47,385 nucleotides of DNA from Actinobacteria bacterium OV450. GTDB taxonomy: Bacteria; Actinomycetota; Actinomycetes; Streptomycetales; Streptomycetaceae. Positions 23,665 to 32,250 of this stretch are shown here, piece after piece. The stretch is taken from positions 1 to 47,385 of the forward strand of contig LJCW01000343.1 in NCBI GenBank assembly GCA_001298555.1, given 5' to 3'. Within the stretch, counting starts at the first letter, position 1, and each line of letters starts with the position of its first letter. Position numbers and translations under genes: made by a program. The notes under the pieces were generated by a model, which saw only the letters and a list, made by a program, of their open reading frames with translations, searched no databases and had not been told where the DNA came from.

Positions 23665-26229
23665 ATGACGACTCCGACCGAAAACGCGATGCGCCGCGCA
23701 CTCAGGCGGGCCCGCGACGGCGTCGCGCTCGACGCGACCGAGGCGGCCGTACTCCTCCAGGCGCGCGGCGCGGACCTCGAAGACCTCGCCGCCTCCGCCG
23801 CCCGGGTCCGCGACGCCGGCCTCGCGGCCGCCGGGCGGCCCGGCGTCATCACGTACTCGAAGAGCGTCTTCATCCCCCTCACCCGCCTGTGCCGCGACAA
23901 GTGCCACTACTGCACCTTCGCCACCGTCCCCGGCAAGCTCCGCCGGGCCGGGCACGGGATGTTCATGTCCCCCGACGAGGTCCTCGACGTCGCCCGCAAG
24001 GGCGCCGCGCTGGGCTGCAAGGAAGCGCTGATCACCCTCGGCGACAAGCCCGAGGACCGCTGGCCCGAGGCACGGGAGTGGCTCGAGTCCCAGGGGTACG
24101 GCGACACCATCTCCTACGTGCGGGCCGTCTCCATCCTGATCCTGGAGGAGACGGGCCTGCTGCCCCACCTGAACCCGGGTGTGATGTCGTGGGCCGACTT
24201 CCAGCGGCTCAAGCCGGTGGCGCCCTCGATGGGCATGATGCTGGAGACCACCGCCACCCGGCTGTGGTCCGAGCCCGGCGGCCCGCACCACGGCTCTCCC
24301 GACAAGGAGCCGGCCGTACGCCTGCGGGTGCTGGAGGACGCCGGACGGTCCTCCGTCCCCTTCACCTCAGGGCTGCTCATCGGCATCGGGGAGACCTACG
24401 AGGAGCGCGCCGAGTCGCTGTTCGCGCTGCGCCGGGTCGCACGCTCGTACCACGGCGTGCAGGAGCTGATCATCCAGAACTTCCGCGCCAAGCCGGACAC
24501 GGCGATGCGCGGCATGCCCGACGCCGAGCTGGACGACCTCGTCGCGACGGTCGCCGTCGCCCGGCACATCATGGGGCCCTCGGGCTGTCTGCAGGCGCCG
24601 CCCAACCTGGTCGACGGAGAGTACGCGCGGCTCATCCGGGCCGGTATCGACGACTGGGGCGGCGTCTCGCCCCTGACCCCCGACCACGTGAACCCCGAGC
24701 GGCCCTGGCCGCAGATCGACGTACTGGCCGAGCAGTCCGCGGCGGCCGGCTTCGAGCTGCGCGAGCGGCTGTGCGTGTACCCGGAGTTCGTGCAGCGCGG
24801 CGAGCCCTGGCTGGACCCGCGGCTGCTGCCGCACGTACGGGCACTGGCCGATCCGCAGACGGGCCTCGCGAACCCGGACGCCGTGGTCACCGGACACCCG
24901 TGGCAGGAGCCGGAGGAGGCGTTCACCTCCGTGGGGCGCACCGACCTGCACACCGCGATCGACTCGGAGGGCCGCACGGGCGACCGGCGCACCGACTTCG
25001 ACGAGGTGTACGGCGACTGGGAGGCACTGCGCGAGGCGGCGGCGCCCGGCATGGTCCCCGAGCGCATCGACACCGACGTGCGGGCGGCGCTCGCGCAGGC
25101 CGCCGACGACCCGGTGAAGCTCACCGACGACCAGGCCCTCGCCCTGCTGCACGCGGACGGCCCGGCGCTGGACGCGCTGTGCCGGATCGCGGACGACCTG
25201 CGCAAGTCGGTGGTGGGCGACGACGTCACGTACATCGTCACGCGGAACATCAACTTCACGAACGTCTGCTACACCGGCTGCCGGTTCTGCGCCTTCGCGC
25301 AGCGCCGTACGGACGCCGACGCGTACACGCTGTCGCTGGACCAGGTCGCCGACCGGGCGGCCCAGGCGTGGGACGTGGGCGCGGTCGAGGTCTGCATGCA
25401 GGGCGGCATCCACCCGGACCTGCCGGGGACGGCGTACTTCGACATCGCGCGCGCGGTGAAGGCGCGGGTGCCGGGGATGCACGTGCACGCGTTCTCCCCG
25501 ATGGAGGTCGTCAACGGCGCGACGCGGACCGGGATGTCCGTACGGGAGTGGCTGACGGCGGCCAAGGAGGCCGGCCTGGACTCCATCCCGGGCACGGCGG
25601 CGGAGATCCTGGACGACGAGGTCCGCTGGGTGCTGACCAAGGGCAAGCTGCCGACGGCGGACTGGATCGACGTCGTCACCACGGCGCACGAGCTGGGCAT
25701 CCGGTCCTCGTCGACCATGATGTACGGGCACGTGGACCAGCCGCGGCACTGGCTCGGGCACTTCCGCACGCTGGCCCGGATCCAGCAGCAGACCGGTGGC
25801 TTCACCGAGTTCGTGACGCTGCCGTTCATCCACACCAACGCTCCCGTGTACCTGGCGGGCATCGCCCGGCCCGGCCCGACGGTCCGCGACAACCGGGCGG
25901 TGACGGCGATGGCGCGGCTGCTGCTGCACCCGTACATCACCAACATCCAGACGAGCTGGGTGAAGCTGGGCACGGAGGGCGCGGCCGAGATGCTGCGGTC
26001 GGGGGCCAACGACCTCGGCGGCACGCTGATGGAGGAGACCATTTCCCGGATGGCCGGATCCAGTTACGGCTCGTACAAGTCCGTACAGGACCTGATCGCC
26101 GTCGCGGAGGCCGCCGGGCGGCCCGCGAAGCCGCGTACGACGCTGTACGGGGAGGTGCCGGAGGAACGTCAGCGGGCGGCCCTCGCCTCGGACGGGCACC
26201 TGCCGGAGCTGCTGCCGGTACTGGAGTAG
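23665..26229 (+). CDS. fbiC: FO synthase FbiC (CofG-CofH fusion), coenzyme F420 biosynthesis
   Basis: An 854-residue bifunctional radical-SAM enzyme that makes 7,8-didemethyl-8-hydroxy-5-deazariboflavin (FO) from tyrosine and 5-amino-6-ribitylaminouracil. Two [4Fe-4S]/SAM sites are seen: CRDKCHYC (C76, C80, C83) in the CofG-like half and CYTGCRFC (C535, C539, C542) in the CofH-like half, each followed by the expected barrel (e.g. EVCMQGGIHPDL, HAFSPMEV, SSTMMYGH). The length is normal for actinobacterial FbiC. Its product supports F420-dependent LLM oxidoreductases, of which three are encoded in the window. It lies just downstream of the operator-controlled SDR. Confidence 0.97.
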   Translation: MTTPTENAMRRALRRARDGVALDATEAAVLLQARGADLEDLAASAARVRDAGLAAAGRPGVITYSKSVFIPLTRLCRDKCHYCTFATVPGKLRRAGHGMFMSPDEVLDVARKGAALGCKEALITLGDKPEDRWPEAREWLESQGYGDTISYVRAVSILILEETGLLPHLNPGVMSWADFQRLKPVAPSMGMMLETTATRLWSEPGGPHHGSPDKEPAVRLRVLEDAGRSSVPFTSGLLIGIGETYEERAESLFALRRVARSYHGVQELIIQNFRAKPDTAMRGMPDAELDDLVATVAVARHIMGPSGCLQAPPNLVDGEYARLIRAGIDDWGGVSPLTPDHVNPERPWPQIDVLAEQSAAAGFELRERLCVYPEFVQRGEPWLDPRLLPHVRALADPQTGLANPDAVVTGHPWQEPEEAFTSVGRTDLHTAIDSEGRTGDRRTDFDEVYGDWEALREAAAPGMVPERIDTDVRAALAQAADDPVKLTDDQALALLHADGPALDALCRIADDLRKSVVGDDVTYIVTRNINFTNVCYTGCRFCAFAQRRTDADAYTLSLDQVADRAAQAWDVGAVEVCMQGGIHPDLPGTAYFDIARAVKARVPGMHVHAFSPMEVVNGATRTGMSVREWLTAAKEAGLDSIPGTAAEILDDEVRWVLTKGKLPTADWIDVVTTAHELGIRSSSTMMYGHVDQPRHWLGHFRTLARIQQQTGGFTEFVTLPFIHTNAPVYLAGIARPGPTVRDNRAVTAMARLLLHPYITNIQTSWVKLGTEGAAEMLRSGANDLGGTLMEETISRMAGSSYGSYKSVQDLIAVAEAAGRPAKPRTTLYGEVPEERQRAALASDGHLPELLPVLE

Positions 26230-26396
26230 GGGTGCCGGCGGGGACCGCGCTCCCGTGTCCCGCCAATGGACGCTGTCGAAACGATACTGCCCGGGCCATT
26301 GGGGTGAATGGCCGTTCCCCGGGGCCGGTGCGGGCTGTTGCACCGGCCGACGCGCAGATGAGCTGGCGCGCCCTCGAAGAGATCTCCGGGAGAGTC

Positions 26397-26639
26397 ATGC
26401 GTTTCCGTACCGCCCTCACCGCTTCCGCCCTGGCCGCCGGCATCCTGCTGGGTGCCGCGGGTGCCGCCCTGGCCGACGGCGTCGACATCGACGCCTTCAA
26501 GGCCGGTCACGCGGCCGCCGCGTCCAACTGCTCCCACTTCGCCGGTGTCCCGAAGGCCGTCGGCCCGCTGTACACCGACAGCTGCCAGAAGGAGAAGGAG
26601 AAGGAGTGGGCGAGCTACCGCCACCTCGGCGCCCACTGA
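26397..26639 (+). CDS. Small secreted protein, function unknown (80 aa)
   Basis: Signal peptide MRFRTALTASALAAGILLG followed by AAGAALADG (likely cleavage after ALA). The mature part is about 53 residues with two cysteines (NCSHF and DSCQKEKEKEW), which probably form a disulfide, and a charged C-terminus. GGGAGAG precedes the ATG at five bases. The gene lies 167 bases downstream of fbiC; no relation is evident. Confidence 0.7.
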   Translation: MRFRTALTASALAAGILLGAAGAALADGVDIDAFKAGHAAAASNCSHFAGVPKAVGPLYTDSCQKEKEKEWASYRHLGAH

Positions 26640-26668
26640 GGTCCTGAGCCCGCCGCGCGGCGGCCACG

Positions 26669-26709
26669 CGGAAGGGCCCGCCGGGAGCGATTCCGGCCGG
26701 GCCCTTCCG
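26669..26709. terminator. Bidirectional terminator
   Basis: CGGAAGGGCCCG (26669-26680) pairs with CGGGCCCTTCCG (26698-26709), a 12-bp perfect stem with a 17-base loop. It sits between the convergent small secreted protein and phosphatase genes. Confidence 0.75.
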
Positions 26710-26733
26710 TATGTCCTGACGTCCTGACGTCCC

Positions 26734-26775
26734 GGCGGACCGGCGGACGGCGGACCGGCGGACCGGCGGACCGGT
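26734..26775. repeat. Short GGCGGACC tandem repeats
   Basis: Five imperfect 8-base units (CGGCGGAC) directly follow the stop side of the phosphatase gene. They are probably slippage-derived and have no evident function. Confidence 0.6.
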
Positions 26776-27915
26776 TCAGCCGACCAGGATGTCCTTCTTG
26801 AGCTGCTTCAGCCCGCGGGCGTCGATACCGAGCCCGTCCTTCAGGTAGCGGTCGAAGGTGCCGTACTCCGCCTTGACCTCGTCGTAGCCGGAGTTCAGGT
26901 ACTCGGGGCGCACGTCGAGCATCGGCTTGTAGACGGCGGCCTGCGCGGCCGGCAGGTGCGACAGGATCGCGTCGTTGGCGGCCTTGCGGTAGTCGTTGCT
27001 GGCCAGGTAGTCCGCCATGACGGTGTCGCCCGGCACACCGAGGGCGGTCAGGAGGGCGGCGTTCGCCCAGCCGGTGCGGTCCTTGCCGGCGGTGCAGTGG
27101 AAGAGCACCGCACGGTCGCGGTCGCGTTCCAGGCCCTCGAAGACCTGGGTGTAGGCCTTCTTCCCGCCGTCGCCGGAGACCATCGCCTTCTCGGCGTCGA
27201 CCATGGCCTTGACGGCCTCGTCGGGCGACTTCGGCATGGCCTGGAAGGAACCGGAGCCGGCGAAGACGTCGGCGACGGTGTACGTGGCGCCGGCCGGGAC
27301 CTTGTCGGGGTCGGTGGTGCGCTCGCTCTCCATGCGGAGGTCGAAGACCGTCCTCACGCGCAGCCGCTGGAGCTTGGCGAGGTCGGCGGCGGTGAGCTTG
27401 CTGAGGGCGTCGGAGCGGTAGACCTCGCCCATCTTGACCCACTGGCCGGTGGTGGTGCGGTAGCCGCCCGAGTCCCGGAGGTTGGCCGTTCCCTCCAGTT
27501 TGACCAGCCGGTCGGCGAGGTGCAGGCCGACGCCGCGGTCGGGCGTGAAGTCGAACCACTGCCGGTCGGCGGCGGGCAGCCCCGACACGGTGGCGGTGCC
27601 CTCGGGGCCGCCCTGGGCGACGACCTTGCCGTTCGCCCTGATCTCGACCCGCTTGGTGCCCGGGGCCTTCCACTTCAGGGTGAACGTGCCGCCCGTGCCG
27701 GCCGTACCGGCGGTTGTGCCGGGGGCGGCGGGGGCGGCGGGGGCGGCGGTGACGGTGGCCTCGGTGAAGGGGACGGAGGTACGGCTGTGGTGGTGGGTGG
27801 TCCAGGGCAGGTCCCACCCGGTGGAGGGCGCGGCGGCGGTGGCGGCGGGGGCCGCGACCAGGGAGGCGGTGAGCGCGGAGGCGACGGCGGTCGCGGCGAG
27901 CAGGGCCTTCTTCAT
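26776..27915 (-). CDS. Secreted tyrosine-protein phosphatase (Y_phosphatase3 type)
   Basis: A 379-residue exported phosphatase. The signal peptide MKKALLAATAVASALTASLV ends near APAATA. Residues ~60-125 form a beta-sandwich-like region (FTLKWKAPGTKRVEIRANGK). The phosphatase domain follows: NLRDSGGYRTTTGQWVKMGE, YRSDALSKLTAADLAKL, TVFDLRMESER and the P-loop HCTAGKDRTG (C274, R280). This loop type is shared with PtpB/LipA-like dual-specificity phosphatases that may accept phosphotyrosine or phosphoinositides. ATG 27915 is chosen for the signal peptide; there is no strong Shine-Dalgarno. The gene is single between two terminators. Confidence 0.9.
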   Translation of the reverse strand: MKKALLAATAVASALTASLVAAPAATAAAPSTGWDLPWTTHHHSRTSVPFTEATVTAAPAAPAAPGTTAGTAGTGGTFTLKWKAPGTKRVEIRANGKVVAQGGPEGTATVSGLPAADRQWFDFTPDRGVGLHLADRLVKLEGTANLRDSGGYRTTTGQWVKMGEVYRSDALSKLTAADLAKLQRLRVRTVFDLRMESERTTDPDKVPAGATYTVADVFAGSGSFQAMPKSPDEAVKAMVDAEKAMVSGDGGKKAYTQVFEGLERDRDRAVLFHCTAGKDRTGWANAALLTALGVPGDTVMADYLASNDYRKAANDAILSHLPAAQAAVYKPMLDVRPEYLNSGYDEVKAEYGTFDRYLKDGLGIDARGLKQLKKDILVG

Positions 27916-28219
27916 GCCGTCGAGGCTGTTGGCCGTCCAAGAACTCTGGATGAACGAGACATGGCCGAAACCGACCGACTCCAAGGCGAGTGGCAAAACG
28001 TGCCACTTGTCGATCAAGGGGCACTGCCTGCACGGATGCCGTCCCCATCGTGCATCTCGGGAACGAGACGCCTCCTCACCGCGGTACGGATTCCAGCCGT
28101 TCTCGACTCGCGTACGGGCTAGTGGACCGCCTGCCTCCGGATTAGGTTGGGCGTGTCCATTACAGTGCGCGCCAGAGCTTGCCGGAGCATGCCGGGGCGG
28201 GCGGGGCAGGGGGATCTCG
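27916..28219. other. Divergent intergenic region with inverted repeat
   Basis: A 304-base non-coding stretch between the divergent phosphatase and ADP-ribosylglycohydrolase-like genes. It holds an inverted repeat AGTGGCA-N5-TGCCACT at 27989-28007, 74 bases upstream of the phosphatase start. No small gene is evident. Confidence 0.45.
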
Positions 28220-30499
28220 ATGGACGACACGACGGCCGCAAGGGCGCTCGAACCAACACCGAGCCCAGGCCCCGCCACCGGGGGCCCGTCGACCCCCGCA
28301 CCCCCGCCCGGCAACGCCCCGGACGCCGGCTCCCGCACCACGCCGCGGCCCACCGCCCTCGGCGCCCTGGACGCCCTGGAGGCCCTCAGGACGGCGGCAT
28401 CCACGGCCGGGGCCGGCCCGGCGCCCGGTGCCGGGACCGGCCCAGGCGGTGGCATGAGCCCAGGGGCCGGGATCGGCCCAGGGGCCGGAGGGGCAGGGGC
28501 CGGAGGGGCAGGGGCCGGAGGGGCAGGGGCCGGAGGGGCAGGGGTGCGCGGAGACGGGGCCGCCCTGGAAACCGGGCCTGGCTCCGCGCCCGGAGCCCGG
28601 ACCGCGGCGGAAGCCGGGGCCTCGGCCGAGTTCGGCGCGGGGGCCGGGGGCGCCGCTGCGCCCGGAGCCCGGACCGCGGCCGATGCCGGGGCCGGGACGG
28701 GCGCCGGGGGTGCGGGGGCGCCCGGAGCCGGGATCGGCCCGGGGGCCGGGGCCGGCGGTCGGGGGGAGGGGCGGATCTTGGCCGGGGCCGGGGCTGCCGG
28801 GCGGGCGGCCGGGATCGCGGCCCGGACCGGAACCCACGGGCGGGGGCTGGGGCTCGGGCTCTGGGGCCGGGCCGAGCAGCAGGACTTCCGGAGCCGCGTC
28901 CGCGGGACGCTGCTCGGTGCCGCCCTCGGTGACGCCCTCGGCGCCCCCGCGGCCCGCGAAACGCACGGCTCACACGGCCGGACCGGCACGCAGGACCGGA
29001 CCGACGCCACCGGCCCGGTCAGCGGGGCCGGCCCGATCGGCGGAGCCGGCCCGATCGGCGGAGCCGGCCCGATCGGCGGAGCCGGCCTGGTCGGCCCGGC
29101 CAGCCCCGCCGGTGCCGACGGCCTCGCAGACCCGCAGGTCCCGGCCCACCCCGCCGGCCCGGTCAGCGCCGCTGGCCCCATCGGCCCAGCCAGCCCCGCC
29201 GGTACCCACGGCCTCGCAAGCCCACAGGGCCCGACCGACCCCGTCGCCCCGATCAGCGGCGTCGGCCCGGTCAGCGCCGTTGGCCACGGCCTCGTGGGCC
29301 CGCAGGGCCCGAGCCACCCCGTCGGCCCGGTCGGCGGCGCTGGTCCCGCCAGCCCGGTCGGCCCGGTCAGCGCCGCCGGTCCCGACGGCCTCGTGGGCCC
29401 GCAGGGCCCGAGCCACCCCGCCGGCCCGGTCAGCGCCGTTGGCCCCGCCAGCCCGGTCGCCCCGGCCAGCGGCGTCGGCGGCGGTGTCCCGGCGCACGGG
29501 GGCCCGGCCCGCCCCGTCGGCCCCGGCGGGTCGGTCACCGCCGGCACGCAGTTGAGCCTGTTCACCGCCGACGGGCTCATACGGGCCCACGTGCGCCGGG
29601 ACACCGGCGCCTGGCACCCGCCCACCGACATCCACCGCGCCTACCTGCGCTGGGCCGCCACCCAGCGCGACTGGGGCCCCGACGAGCGCCGTCGGGACAA
29701 CGGCTGGCTCGGTGCGCAGGAGTGGCTCTACGCCCGCCGCGGGCCCGACCGCGCCTCCCTGACCGGCTTCGCCGACGACGTCCTCGGCACCCTCGACCGG
29801 CCGAAGAACCCCACCGCCCGCGGCGCGGCGGCCGCCGCCCGTTCGGCCCCGTTCGGCCTGCTGGTGGGCTGGGAGCCCGCACTGGTCCTCCAACTCGCCA
29901 CCGAGTGCGCGGCGCAGAGCCACGGCCACCCCGGCGCGTACCTCACCGCCGGAGCGTTCGCCGTCATCGTCCACGGCCTGACCCGTGGCGACTCCCTCGA
30001 CGCCGCCATCCAGCGCACCCTCGGCCTGCTCGGGTCCCGCGCCGGCCACCAGGGCGTCACCGACGCCCTCCAGCGTGCCGTCGCGGCCGTCCCGCAGGGC
30101 CCGCCCTCCCCCGACTCCGTCGCCGCCCTCGCCTCCGCCGGGGGCGAGGGCCACCCCGAGGGCCACCGCGAGGGCCACCCCGAAGGCCGCGCCGAGGACG
30201 CCCTCGCCGTCGCGGTCTACTGCGCGCTCGTCGCCGAAGACGTCCCGCACGGCCTGCGCCTCGCCGTCACGCACGAGGGCGACCCCGCCTCCGCCGGCGC
30301 CCTGTGCGGCGCACTGCTCGGCGCGCTGCACGGCGAGACCGCCCTCCCGGGCGGATGGCTCGCCGTCCTCGAAGGCCGCGCCACCCTGCTGGAACTCGCC
30401 GACGACTTCGCCCTCGAAATGACCCAGGGCCCCTCCCTGCACGGCCCGGCCGCCTCGGGCAGCGGCTCCGGCTGGACGGCCCGCTACCCCGTCTGCTGA
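28220..30499 (+). CDS. ADP-ribosylglycohydrolase family protein, probably catalytically inactive
   Basis: A 759-residue protein. Residues 1-220 are a Gly/Ala/Pro repeat leader. The ADP-ribosylglycohydrolase (DraG/ARH) domain begins at RGTLLGAALGDALGAP (D238), is interrupted by about 195 residues of Gly/Pro/Ser repeats, and resumes at QLSLFTADGLIRAHVRRDTG, running to ELADDFALEMTQG. The metal-binding motif usually read as TDDT is TAGT here (440-443), and the second motif, usually GDSDSTG, is GDPASAG (687-693). The usual GAVMRS is GAAAAARS. All Mg-ligand aspartates are thus missing, so hydrolysis is unlikely; binding of ADP-ribosylated partners is possible. ATG 28220 follows an AGGGGG site. Confidence 0.85.
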   Translation: MDDTTAARALEPTPSPGPATGGPSTPAPPPGNAPDAGSRTTPRPTALGALDALEALRTAASTAGAGPAPGAGTGPGGGMSPGAGIGPGAGGAGAGGAGAGGAGAGGAGVRGDGAALETGPGSAPGARTAAEAGASAEFGAGAGGAAAPGARTAADAGAGTGAGGAGAPGAGIGPGAGAGGRGEGRILAGAGAAGRAAGIAARTGTHGRGLGLGLWGRAEQQDFRSRVRGTLLGAALGDALGAPAARETHGSHGRTGTQDRTDATGPVSGAGPIGGAGPIGGAGPIGGAGLVGPASPAGADGLADPQVPAHPAGPVSAAGPIGPASPAGTHGLASPQGPTDPVAPISGVGPVSAVGHGLVGPQGPSHPVGPVGGAGPASPVGPVSAAGPDGLVGPQGPSHPAGPVSAVGPASPVAPASGVGGGVPAHGGPARPVGPGGSVTAGTQLSLFTADGLIRAHVRRDTGAWHPPTDIHRAYLRWAATQRDWGPDERRRDNGWLGAQEWLYARRGPDRASLTGFADDVLGTLDRPKNPTARGAAAAARSAPFGLLVGWEPALVLQLATECAAQSHGHPGAYLTAGAFAVIVHGLTRGDSLDAAIQRTLGLLGSRAGHQGVTDALQRAVAAVPQGPPSPDSVAALASAGGEGHPEGHREGHPEGRAEDALAVAVYCALVAEDVPHGLRLAVTHEGDPASAGALCGALLGALHGETALPGGWLAVLEGRATLLELADDFALEMTQGPSLHGPAASGSGSGWTARYPVC
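28481..28540. repeat. 15-bp tandem repeat (four copies) in the leader of the ARH-like gene
   Basis: Four exact copies of GGGGCCGGAGGGGCA, encoding GAGGA units. Such exact copies imply recent expansion. Confidence 0.9.
29030..29083. repeat. 18-bp tandem repeat (three copies) inside the ARH domain insertion
   Basis: Three exact copies of GGCCCGATCGGCGGAGCC, encoding GPIGGA. They are followed to about 29500 by longer, imperfect 90-130 base repeats encoding GPVSAAGPxGLVGPQGPSHP-like units. Confidence 0.9.
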
Positions 30500-30577
30500 C
30501 GCCCCCTCAACATTGCGCCCCGCAGGCCGTAGCGTGGCCCTTCGCCGACCCCGGGAACCACGGAGGTGCCCTCAGCC

Positions 30578-31438
30578 ATGCGGATCGCCACGACCATCTT
30601 CCTGACCGACCGGACCGTCTCCCCCGTCCGTCTCGCCCGCGCCCTCGAAGAGCGCGGGTTCGCGGGGCTCTACCTCCCCGAGCACACGCACATCCCGGTC
30701 TCCCGCGACACCTCCGCGCCGATGGGCGGCGACCTCCCCGAGGTGTACGGGCGCACCCTCGACCCGTTCGTCGCCCTCGGCCAGGCAGCAGCCGTGACCG
30801 AGCGCCTCGCCCTCGGCACCGGCATCACCCTCGTCGCGCAGCACGACCCGATCGACCTCGCGAAGCAGATCGCCACGCTGGACCACCTCTCCGGCGGCCG
30901 CTTCACCCTCGGGATCGGCTACGGCTGGAACGTCGAGGAGGCCGCCGACCACGGCGTCGACTGGCGCACCCGCCGCGAACTCGTCAGGGACCGGATGGCC
31001 CTGATGCGCGCCCTGTGGGCTCCGGAACCCACCGCGCACGTGGGTGAGTTCTGCACGGTCCAGGCCAGTGCGGCCCACCCCAAGCCGGTCCAGCCGCCGC
31101 GTGAACTCGGTCCCGGCCACCCCCTGTACGGCCCCCGCACCCTGATCGGCGGCGCCGCCGGCCCGAAGCTGTTCGCCGCCATCGCCGACCACGCCGACGG
31201 CTGGCTCCCGATCGGCGGCGGCGGCCTCTCCGAGTCGATGCCGGTGCTGCGCCAGGTCTGGGAGACCGCGGGCCGCGACCCGAAGGACCTCCACGTGGTC
31301 CCGTACGCGGTCCAGCCCAACCCGGGCAAGCTCGGCCACTACGCCGACCTGGGCATCGAGGAGGTCGTCCTGCAGCTCCCGCCGGCGAAGGAGGCCGAGA
31401 TCCTGCGCGTGCTGGACGACTACGCGCAGTACCTCTGA
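30578..31438 (+). CDS. LLM-class F420-dependent oxidoreductase
   Basis: A 286-residue luciferase-like TIM-barrel protein of the F420-using (TIGR03619-like) group. Seen: LARALEERGFAGLYLPEHTH, the GTGITLVAQHDPIDLAKQ barrel strand, TLDHLSGGRFTLGIGYGWN (the hallmark of the family), and ADHADGWLPIGG. It probably transfers hydride between reduced F420 and an unknown substrate. ATG 30578 is chosen; GGAGG lies 11 bases upstream. It lies 78 bases downstream of the ARH-like gene. Unlike the other two LLM genes in the window, no CTGACG-N3-CGTCAG site precedes it. Confidence 0.92.
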   Translation: MRIATTIFLTDRTVSPVRLARALEERGFAGLYLPEHTHIPVSRDTSAPMGGDLPEVYGRTLDPFVALGQAAAVTERLALGTGITLVAQHDPIDLAKQIATLDHLSGGRFTLGIGYGWNVEEAADHGVDWRTRRELVRDRMALMRALWAPEPTAHVGEFCTVQASAAHPKPVQPPRELGPGHPLYGPRTLIGGAAGPKLFAAIADHADGWLPIGGGGLSESMPVLRQVWETAGRDPKDLHVVPYAVQPNPGKLGHYADLGIEEVVLQLPPAKEAEILRVLDDYAQYL

Positions 31439-31473
31439 GCGTCTGGGCGTCTGGGCGCCTGGGCCTCGGAGCC

Positions 31474-31521
31474 CTGAGTCGCTGAGTCGCTGAGTCGCTG
31501 CGTCGCTGCGTCGCTGAGTCT
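31474..31521. repeat. 8-bp tandem repeat, six copies
   Basis: CTGAGTCG x3, CTGCGTCG x2, then CTGAGTCT, right behind the LLM gene in a 255-base non-coding stretch. The rest of this stretch holds nothing recognisable. It is a likely length-variable locus. Confidence 0.85.
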
Positions 31522-31693
31522 CAAATTCGCTCGACGCGGGCCCGGACCTCGCCCGACCATGGCCCCCGGGAGGGGGCTGATCCACATGCCGGGCCAGCGC
31601 AAGCGCAAGGCACGTGCGCATCGACATGTTCTGCGGCCGCCTCACCCATCCGACCACGCACCGGGTCAGCGTCTTCGTCCCGGAGGGAGCGGC

Positions 31694-32230
31694 ATGAGCG
31701 AGTGGGGCCACTGGTGGGAGCGGCTGCCGGCGGGCGTCCGCACGCAGATCGACGGGTACGTCCTGCAGGACCACTTCATGCAGGCGGTCCGGACCGCCTG
31801 GGAGGCCGGCCGCGCGGGCGGCCTCGGCCTCGCGCACGCCCAGTTCCTCGTCGGCGACCGCTACCGGCACTTCGGCGACCGGATCGCCCGCACTCCCGAC
31901 TGCCCGGTCGACCTCGAGTCCCTGACGGCCCGCGCCGACGGGCTGCCCGGGCGCGTGGTGGCGGTCGAGGCCGTCTGGGACGGGGACACGGTCCACGACT
32001 GGTTCGTGATCCTGCTGGCCGTCACCGCAGACCCGCCGGGCGAGCACTCCCTGGCCACCGTCTACCGGGACGCAGCCCTGCGCTCCCTCGGCGGCACCGC
32101 GACGGGCCCCGAACCGTCCGCCACGGTGGCCACCCGCGCCGGCACCGCCCTGGCGACGCACCTGGGCGTCCCCTTCCACTTCGCCAGCCCCGACACCCCG
32201 AACGACAACGCCCCCCGCTGGCAGACCTGA
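31694..32230 (+). CDS. Hypothetical protein (178 aa)
   Basis: A soluble protein starting MSEWGHWWERLPAGVRTQID. ATG 31694 follows CGGAGGGAGC, a strong site. There is helical N-terminal sequence with GHWWERLP and YVLQDHFMQAVRTAWEAG, then a beta-rich part (VVAVEAVWDGDTVHDWFVIL). No recognised domain, signal or membrane helix was found. Codon use is normal, so the gene is real. It is convergent with vapC, 20 bases away. Confidence 0.7.
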   Translation: MSEWGHWWERLPAGVRTQIDGYVLQDHFMQAVRTAWEAGRAGGLGLAHAQFLVGDRYRHFGDRIARTPDCPVDLESLTARADGLPGRVVAVEAVWDGDTVHDWFVILLAVTADPPGEHSLATVYRDAALRSLGGTATGPEPSATVATRAGTALATHLGVPFHFASPDTPNDNAPRWQT

Positions 32231-32250
32231 CGTCGGGCGGCGCGGCGCGC

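Noticed and set aside
28481..29500. Regular repeats resembling a CRISPR array
   Set aside because: Units are 15-18 bp, directly adjacent without unique spacers, and in frame within a protein.
30506..30520. Further CTGACG operator upstream of the LLM gene at 30578
   Set aside because: CTGACG overlaps the preceding stop codon but the second arm (CGTCAG) is absent.
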